Positions 24,397 to 27,650 of a DNA stretch of 27,650 nucleotides are shown piece by piece. Origin of the DNA: UBA1189 sp045660385 (GTDB lineage: Bacteria > Bacteroidota > Bacteroidia > Bacteroidales > Bacteroidaceae); the NCBI GenBank assembly GCA_045660385.1, contig JAZRDT010000139.1:1-27650 (forward strand). The letters run 5' to 3'. The notes below the pieces were generated by a model. The model was not told where the DNA came from and searched no databases. It saw nothing but the letters and a program-made list of their open reading frames with translations. Positions within the stretch are counted from its first letter, which is position 1. Every line of letters begins with the position of its first letter. Position numbers and translations under genes: made by a program.

Positions 24397-24499
24397 TGAA
24401 TTATGAATTATGAATTCTGAATTCTGAATTAGGCTTCGCAATGTAATCCTTTACAACGATGGCCATAATTCAGAATTCAAAATTCAGAATTAAGAATTA
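24397..24499. repeat. 7-bp-unit inverted array (copy D) between BASS and PlsC-like genes
   Basis: The left arm (24397-24431) and right arm (24466-24499) consist of GAATTAT, GAATTCT and AATTCAG units and pair over about 34 bp with about five mismatches around a 34-nt loop. The right arm overlaps the last codons and stop of the BASS gene (24490-24492), so the element contributes to that protein's C-terminus. Confidence 0.7.
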
Positions 24500-25470
24500 A
24501 GCTTTTTTTGTCTCTTCGCCCACACGAATCTATCGCGCAAGCGGAAGATGCCTGCGGCAGTGAGTCCGGCGATGATGTGCCAGATGCCCCACCAAGCGGT
24601 AACGATGAGCATACCGCCATTCTGCAGTTCGGGCGGGAAGATGGCAGGGTTGAACAGAAGGATCAGTCCGAGACCCGAGTTCTGGATACCCATCTCGATG
24701 GTGATGGCGCGGCGGTCAGGGCGGGGAAGTCCTGACAGCTCACCGAGCCAGTAGCCGGTGAAGAGAATCAAGGCATTGTGGATGGCCACGATAACGACAA
24801 TCCACTTGAGGTACTTGACGAAGATGTCGAAGTTGTTCCAGAACGAGATCACCACCATACCCAGGAACACCACGATAGAGAGGTATTGCAGAGGCTTGTT
24901 CAGCACCTTGGCTACCTTGGGTGCATAGTGTGTGGTGAGCACACCCAGCGCCAAGGGAATTCCGAGCAACACGAATATCGTGATAAAGATATCCCATATG
25001 GGGATGGTGAGCACCTGCAGGGCGTCGGCCGCGTGGCGGTCGAGGTAGCGCACATAGAGGCTGCCCCAGATAGCAAAGTTGGCCGGCGTGGTAAAGATGG
25101 CTGCTGTGGTGGTCACGGCCGACATCGATACTGACAGTTCGCGGTTGCCGCGAGAGATTGAGGTGATGAAGTTCGATACGTTTCCTCCGGGGCAAGAGCC
25201 AACCAGAATCATACCCATAGCCACCATCGGGGTGATGTGCTTGTGGAGGATGATGATGAGCAGGAAGGTGAGTGCGGGGATGATAATCCACTGGCCGATG
25301 ACACCGACAAGGATTGATTTCGGCTTACGGAACACATCGGCAAAGGTGCCGGGCTTGATACCGAGTGCCACGCCGTACATCACAATCGCCAGAGCGATGT
25401 TCAGCATGTCCATTCCGGATTTGCTGAAGTTGATCTTAACAGGATCAAGGTTTAGTAGTTGTTCGTACAT
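24490..25470 (-). CDS. Bile acid:sodium symporter (BASS) family transporter
   Basis: The protein is 326 residues from the ATG at 25470 (MYEQLLNLDPVKINFSKSGM). An upstream in-frame ATG at 25506 lies inside a repeated C-rich element and is unlikely. About nine or ten membrane helices are visible. Family motifs are GSCPGGNVSNFITSISRGN, with the sodium-site core GGN-SN, and ITIEMGIQNSGLGLIL, with E-x-G-x-QN. Bacterial members carry organic anions such as bile acids, pantoate or keto acids with sodium; the substrate is unknown here. The leader contains a G-quadruplex motif 27 nt upstream of the start, the same arrangement as ackA. Confidence 0.9.
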   Translation of the reverse strand: MYEQLLNLDPVKINFSKSGMDMLNIALAIVMYGVALGIKPGTFADVFRKPKSILVGVIGQWIIIPALTFLLIIILHKHITPMVAMGMILVGSCPGGNVSNFITSISRGNRELSVSMSAVTTTAAIFTTPANFAIWGSLYVRYLDRHAADALQVLTIPIWDIFITIFVLLGIPLALGVLTTHYAPKVAKVLNKPLQYLSIVVFLGMVVISFWNNFDIFVKYLKWIVVIVAIHNALILFTGYWLGELSGLPRPDRRAITIEMGIQNSGLGLILLFNPAIFPPELQNGGMLIVTAWWGIWHIIAGLTAAGIFRLRDRFVWAKRQKKLNS

Positions 25471-25477
25471 GGTTTGG

Positions 25478-25689
25478 AGACCCACCGACTCCGAGACCCA
25501 CCCCAACCCCTCCCTCTATGGAGGGGCTTTGTGGCATCGCGGGTCGTATTTTGTGGGAGGTGTTAGTTAAACATAAGCATAGACTCTCGTCCCGAAGGCT
25601 CTCCCCATAGCCGACGCGATATGAAAGCGTCGGTTGCGACGAAGGAAACTTTAGTTTCCCCGAGGAGTCCCGCAGGGCAGAGGGGGTCT
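25478..25689. repeat. C-rich intergenic element, copy 1 (upstream of BASS)
   Basis: It begins AGACCC (25478) and ends GGGTCT (25689), short terminal inverted repeats. Internal blocks shared with copy 2 are a second AGACCC 16 bp further in, CCCACCCCAACCCCTCCC, CTCTATGGAGGGGCTT, GGCATCGCGG, then CTCCCCATAG and GGGCAGA-GGGG. This copy has an extra internal segment with two perfect hairpins: CCGACGC/GCGTCGG (25611-25633) and GGAAAC/GTTTCC (25644-25659). It fills the whole gap between ackA and the BASS gene. Confidence 0.75.
25497..25526 (-). promoter_or_regulatory. G-quadruplex motif overlapping a hairpin in the BASS leader
   Basis: On the minus (mRNA) strand, 25514-25497 reads GGGAGGGGTTGGGGTGGG, four G-runs with loops of 1-2 nt. 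The first two runs also pair as GGAGGGG with CCCCTCC (25526-25520) around a 6-nt loop, so hairpin and quadruplex exclude each other. The motif ends 27 nt before the ATG. The function is inferred. Confidence 0.5.
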
Positions 25690-25690
25690 T

Positions 25691-26884
25691 TTACAGCAAA
25701 TTCATCGTATCGGTAGCAATCATCAGCTCCTCATCGGTGGGGATGACCACAACCTTAACCTTAGAGGCGGGAGTAGAGATGATAGCCTCCTGACTGCGCA
25801 GGCCCTTGTTCTTCTCTACGTCGAGCTCTACGCCCATGAACTCGAGTCCGCGGCACACAGCCTCGCGGGTGTTGTCCTGGTTCTCGCCTACACCACCGGT
25901 GAAGAGGATCACGTCAACGCCACCCATAGCGGCAGCATACGAACCGATGTACTTGCGGATGCGGTACTCATACATGTTGAGGGCGAGGGTAGCGCGGGGG
26001 TGACCAGCGTCTACAGCGTCGCAAATCTCACGCATGTCTGATGACACGCCAGAGATACCGGCTACGCCCGACTTCTTGTTCAAGAGGTCTGATACACCGG
26101 CGGGAGTAAGACCCTCCTTCTCCATGATGTAGGTCACGGCACCACCATCGATGTCGCCACTGCGGGTACCCATCATGAGGCCCTCGAGCGGAGTGAGACC
26201 CATGCTGGTGTCTACACACTTGCCATCTACTACGGCCGAGATAGATGCACCGTTACCGATGTGGCAGGTGATGATCTTGGTGCCTTCGGGCTTCACACCG
26301 AGGAACTCGCATACGCGCTGCGATACGTAGCGGTGCGATGTGCCGTGGAAGCCGTAGCGGCGCACGCCATACTTCTCGTACAACTCGTAGGGAACGGCAT
26401 ACATGTAGGCGTAGTCGGGCATGGTCTGATGGAAAGCAGTGTCGAACACACCCACCTGAGGAATCTCGGGGAGCAAGGCGCTGATGGCGTTCACACCCTT
26501 GAGGTTGGCGGGATTGTGCAGGGGAGCAAGGTCGTTACAAGCCTCGAAAGCGGCCAGTACCTCGTCGTTGAGCAGTACAGACTGGCTGAACTTCTCACCA
26601 CCGTGTACCATACGGTGACCTACAGCGTCGAGCTCGTCGAGCGACTTGATGGCGCCATACTCCTCGCCAGTCAAAGTCTGAAGGATAAACTCTACACCAG
26701 CAGTGTGCTCCTGGATGTCTTTTTCGAGTACTACCTTCTCACCGCTGGGGAGAGTCAACTTAAGGAATGAGCCGGGAAGGCCAATCTTTTCGATACCGCC
26801 CTGTGCAAGTACCGATTGGGTGTCCATCTCAAAGAGTTTGTACTTGATGGATGAGCTACCGCAGTTTAATACAAGGATTTTCAT
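25691..26884 (-). CDS. ackA: Acetate kinase
   Basis: This 397-residue cytoplasmic enzyme makes ATP and acetate from acetyl phosphate and ADP. The start at 26884 gives the family-standard MKILVLNCGSSSIKYKLF. An ATG at 26956 is in the same frame, but would add 24 residues encoded by the C-rich repeat. Signatures are NCGSSS (7-12), GVFDTAFHQTMP (aromatic/catalytic region with the conserved Asp), RRYGFHGTSHRYV, TCHIGNGASISAV and LFTGGVGENQ. It follows pta on the same strand, giving the acetyl-CoA to acetate pathway, but with an unusually long 181-bp gap filled by the C-rich element. Confidence 0.97.
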   Translation of the reverse strand: MKILVLNCGSSSIKYKLFEMDTQSVLAQGGIEKIGLPGSFLKLTLPSGEKVVLEKDIQEHTAGVEFILQTLTGEEYGAIKSLDELDAVGHRMVHGGEKFSQSVLLNDEVLAAFEACNDLAPLHNPANLKGVNAISALLPEIPQVGVFDTAFHQTMPDYAYMYAVPYELYEKYGVRRYGFHGTSHRYVSQRVCEFLGVKPEGTKIITCHIGNGASISAVVDGKCVDTSMGLTPLEGLMMGTRSGDIDGGAVTYIMEKEGLTPAGVSDLLNKKSGVAGISGVSSDMREICDAVDAGHPRATLALNMYEYRIRKYIGSYAAAMGGVDVILFTGGVGENQDNTREAVCRGLEFMGVELDVEKNKGLRSQEAIISTPASKVKVVVIPTDEELMIATDTMNLL

Positions 26885-26896
26885 AATCTTAATTGG

Positions 26897-27064
26897 AGAC
26901 CCCTCTAACTCGAGACCCACCCCAACCCCTCCCTCTATGGAGGGGCTTGCGGGCATCGCGGATTCTAGATAGGGTCGTGTTTCTTGTTATACTATTGTTT
27001 TGTTTTGTCGTTTTAAGGTTCTCCCCATAGAGGGGGAGATGCCCAAAGGGCAGAAGGGGCCTCT
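26897..27064. repeat. C-rich intergenic element, copy 2 (between pta and ackA)
   Basis: It begins AGACCCC (26897), with the second AGACCC again 16 bp in (26913), the same CCCACCCCAACCCCTCCC and TATGGAGGGGCTT blocks and GGCATCGCGG. After a different middle segment come CTCCCCATAG (27021-27030) and GGGCAGAAGGGGCCTCTTTTA. GCCC/GGGC (27041-27051) and CTCCCC/GGGGAG (27021-27038) can form hairpins. It lacks the two extra hairpins of copy 1. Confidence 0.75.
26916..26945 (-). promoter_or_regulatory. G-quadruplex motif overlapping a hairpin in the ackA leader
   Basis: Minus strand 26933-26916 reads GGGAGGGGTTGGGGTGGG, identical to the motif before the BASS gene and 31 nt upstream of the ackA ATG. 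The neighbouring CCCCTCC can pair with GGAGGGG, so two structures compete. The effect on ackA translation is inferred. Confidence 0.5.
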
Positions 27065-27065
27065 T

Positions 27066-27650
27066 TTATTTTGCCTGTGCCTGGCAAGCGGTGATAGCCA
27101 CCATGTTGTACACGTCGTCGATAGAGCAACCGCGTGAGAGGTCGTTCACGGGACGAGCGATACCCTGGAGGATGGGGCCGATAGCCTCGGCACCGCCCAA
27201 GCGCTGAACGAGCTTGTAGGCGATGTTACCTACCTCGAGAGTGGGGAACACGAGTACGTTAGCCTTACCTGCAATCTCTGAGCCGGGAGCCTTGCTGCTA
27301 CCTACTGAAGGTACGAGAGCGGCATCAGCCTGCAGCTCACCGTCGATCTTGAGCTCGGGAGCCAACTCCTTGGCGAGGCGGAGCGCCTCAGTCACCTTGT
27401 CTACACACTCGTGCTTAGCCGAACCTTTAGTAGAGAAGCTGAGCATAGCCACGCGGGGATCCTCGATACCAGCCACGGCGCGAGCGGTCTCGGCGCAGCA
27501 TACGGCAATCTGTGAGAGCTGGGCAGCATCGGGTACGGGAGTCACAGCGCAGTCACCCATGATGAGCACGCCATTCTCGCCATACTGCGGAGTCTGGGTA
27601 ATCATAACGAAAGCACCCGATACGCAGCTGATGCCAGGGGCAGTCTTGAT
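27066..27650 (-). CDS. pta: Phosphate acetyltransferase, C-terminal part (cut by window edge)
   Basis: The frame is open from the window edge, entering as IKTAPGISCVSGAFVM, to a TAA at 27066; 194 residues are visible. The segment covers the catalytic PTA_PTB domain: MGDCAVTPVPDAAQLSQIA, VAMLSFSTKGSAKH, GELQADAALVPSV and FPTLEVGNIAYKLVQRL with GPILQGIARPVNDLSRGCSIDDV. These are standard for enzymes that convert acetyl-CoA and phosphate to acetyl phosphate. The ATG at 27605 is internal, not the start. It is upstream of ackA on the same strand. Confidence 0.95.
   Translation of the reverse strand: MKTAPGISCVSGAFVMITQTPQYGENGVLIMGDCAVTPVPDAAQLSQIAVCCAETARAVAGIEDPRVAMLSFSTKGSAKHECVDKVTEALRLAKELAPELKIDGELQADAALVPSVGSSKAPGSEIAGKANVLVFPTLEVGNIAYKLVQRLGGAEAIGPILQGIARPVNDLSRGCSIDDVYNMVAITACQAQAK

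Noticed and set aside
23800..24441. 213-codon minus-strand ORF overlapping the PlsC-like gene
   Set aside because: His/Pro/Arg-rich frame-shifted reading of the acyltransferase; its N-terminus translates the 7-bp repeat.
20400..24499. CRISPR array
   Set aside because: The repeats have a 7-bp period with no unique spacers and no cas genes nearby.
26885..26956. 24-codon N-terminal extension of ackA
   Set aside because: It translates the C-rich repeat; the family start MKILVLNCGSSS is at 26884. The same argument removes the BASS extension to 25506.

Overview
The window comes from a Bacteroidales bacterium of the Bacteroides/Prevotella type. I infer this from many intergenic matches to the Bacteroidetes sigma-ABfr promoter (TTTG, about 20 bp, then TAnnTTTG), weak or absent Shine-Dalgarno sequences, and the gene content: a barrel-only Omp85 protein, an M64 peptidase, a secreted GH2 enzyme, and rpmH divergent from efp. 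Both edges cut genes: an unknown minus-strand gene at the left and pta at the right.

Layout. 1-2400: a secreted repeat-type protein, an ECF sigma factor and a small membrane protein (possible anti-sigma factor), all overlapping. 2440-3580: ilvE with its own promoter and terminator. 3604-6920, minus: an exonuclease, coaBC and an M64 peptidase in one tight operon. 7182-13940, plus: a multidrug-efflux operon with a TetR regulator, TolC-type channel, periplasmic lipoprotein adaptor, RND pump and a small PII-like protein. 14025-16031: divergent uraA and upp for uracil salvage. 16122-18560, minus: a secreted GH2 glycosidase. 18758-20772: rpmH divergent from efp-radC, followed by a MIP18/SufT-like Fe-S assembly gene. 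20889-23007: an LpxH-like lipid A enzyme and an outer-membrane barrel protein. 23100-25470, minus: a PlsC-type acyltransferase and a BASS-family transporter. 25691-27650, minus: pta and ackA, the acetate/ATP pathway.

The coding content is mostly ordinary housekeeping and envelope functions. The unusual signal lies between the genes. (1) Two related C-rich elements flank ackA. Each puts a G-quadruplex motif, overlapping a competing hairpin, about 30 nt upstream of a start codon on the mRNA strand (ackA and the BASS gene). (2) At least three copies of an inverted-array element are built from a 7-bp unit (AATTCNN type), with partly similar loops, plus one half-copy. (3) A short REP-like palindrome lies inside the efflux operon. 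(4) A 9-bp inverted repeat brackets the TetR-gene promoter. The most distinctive protein-level observation is the PII-like gene at the end of the RND efflux operon.
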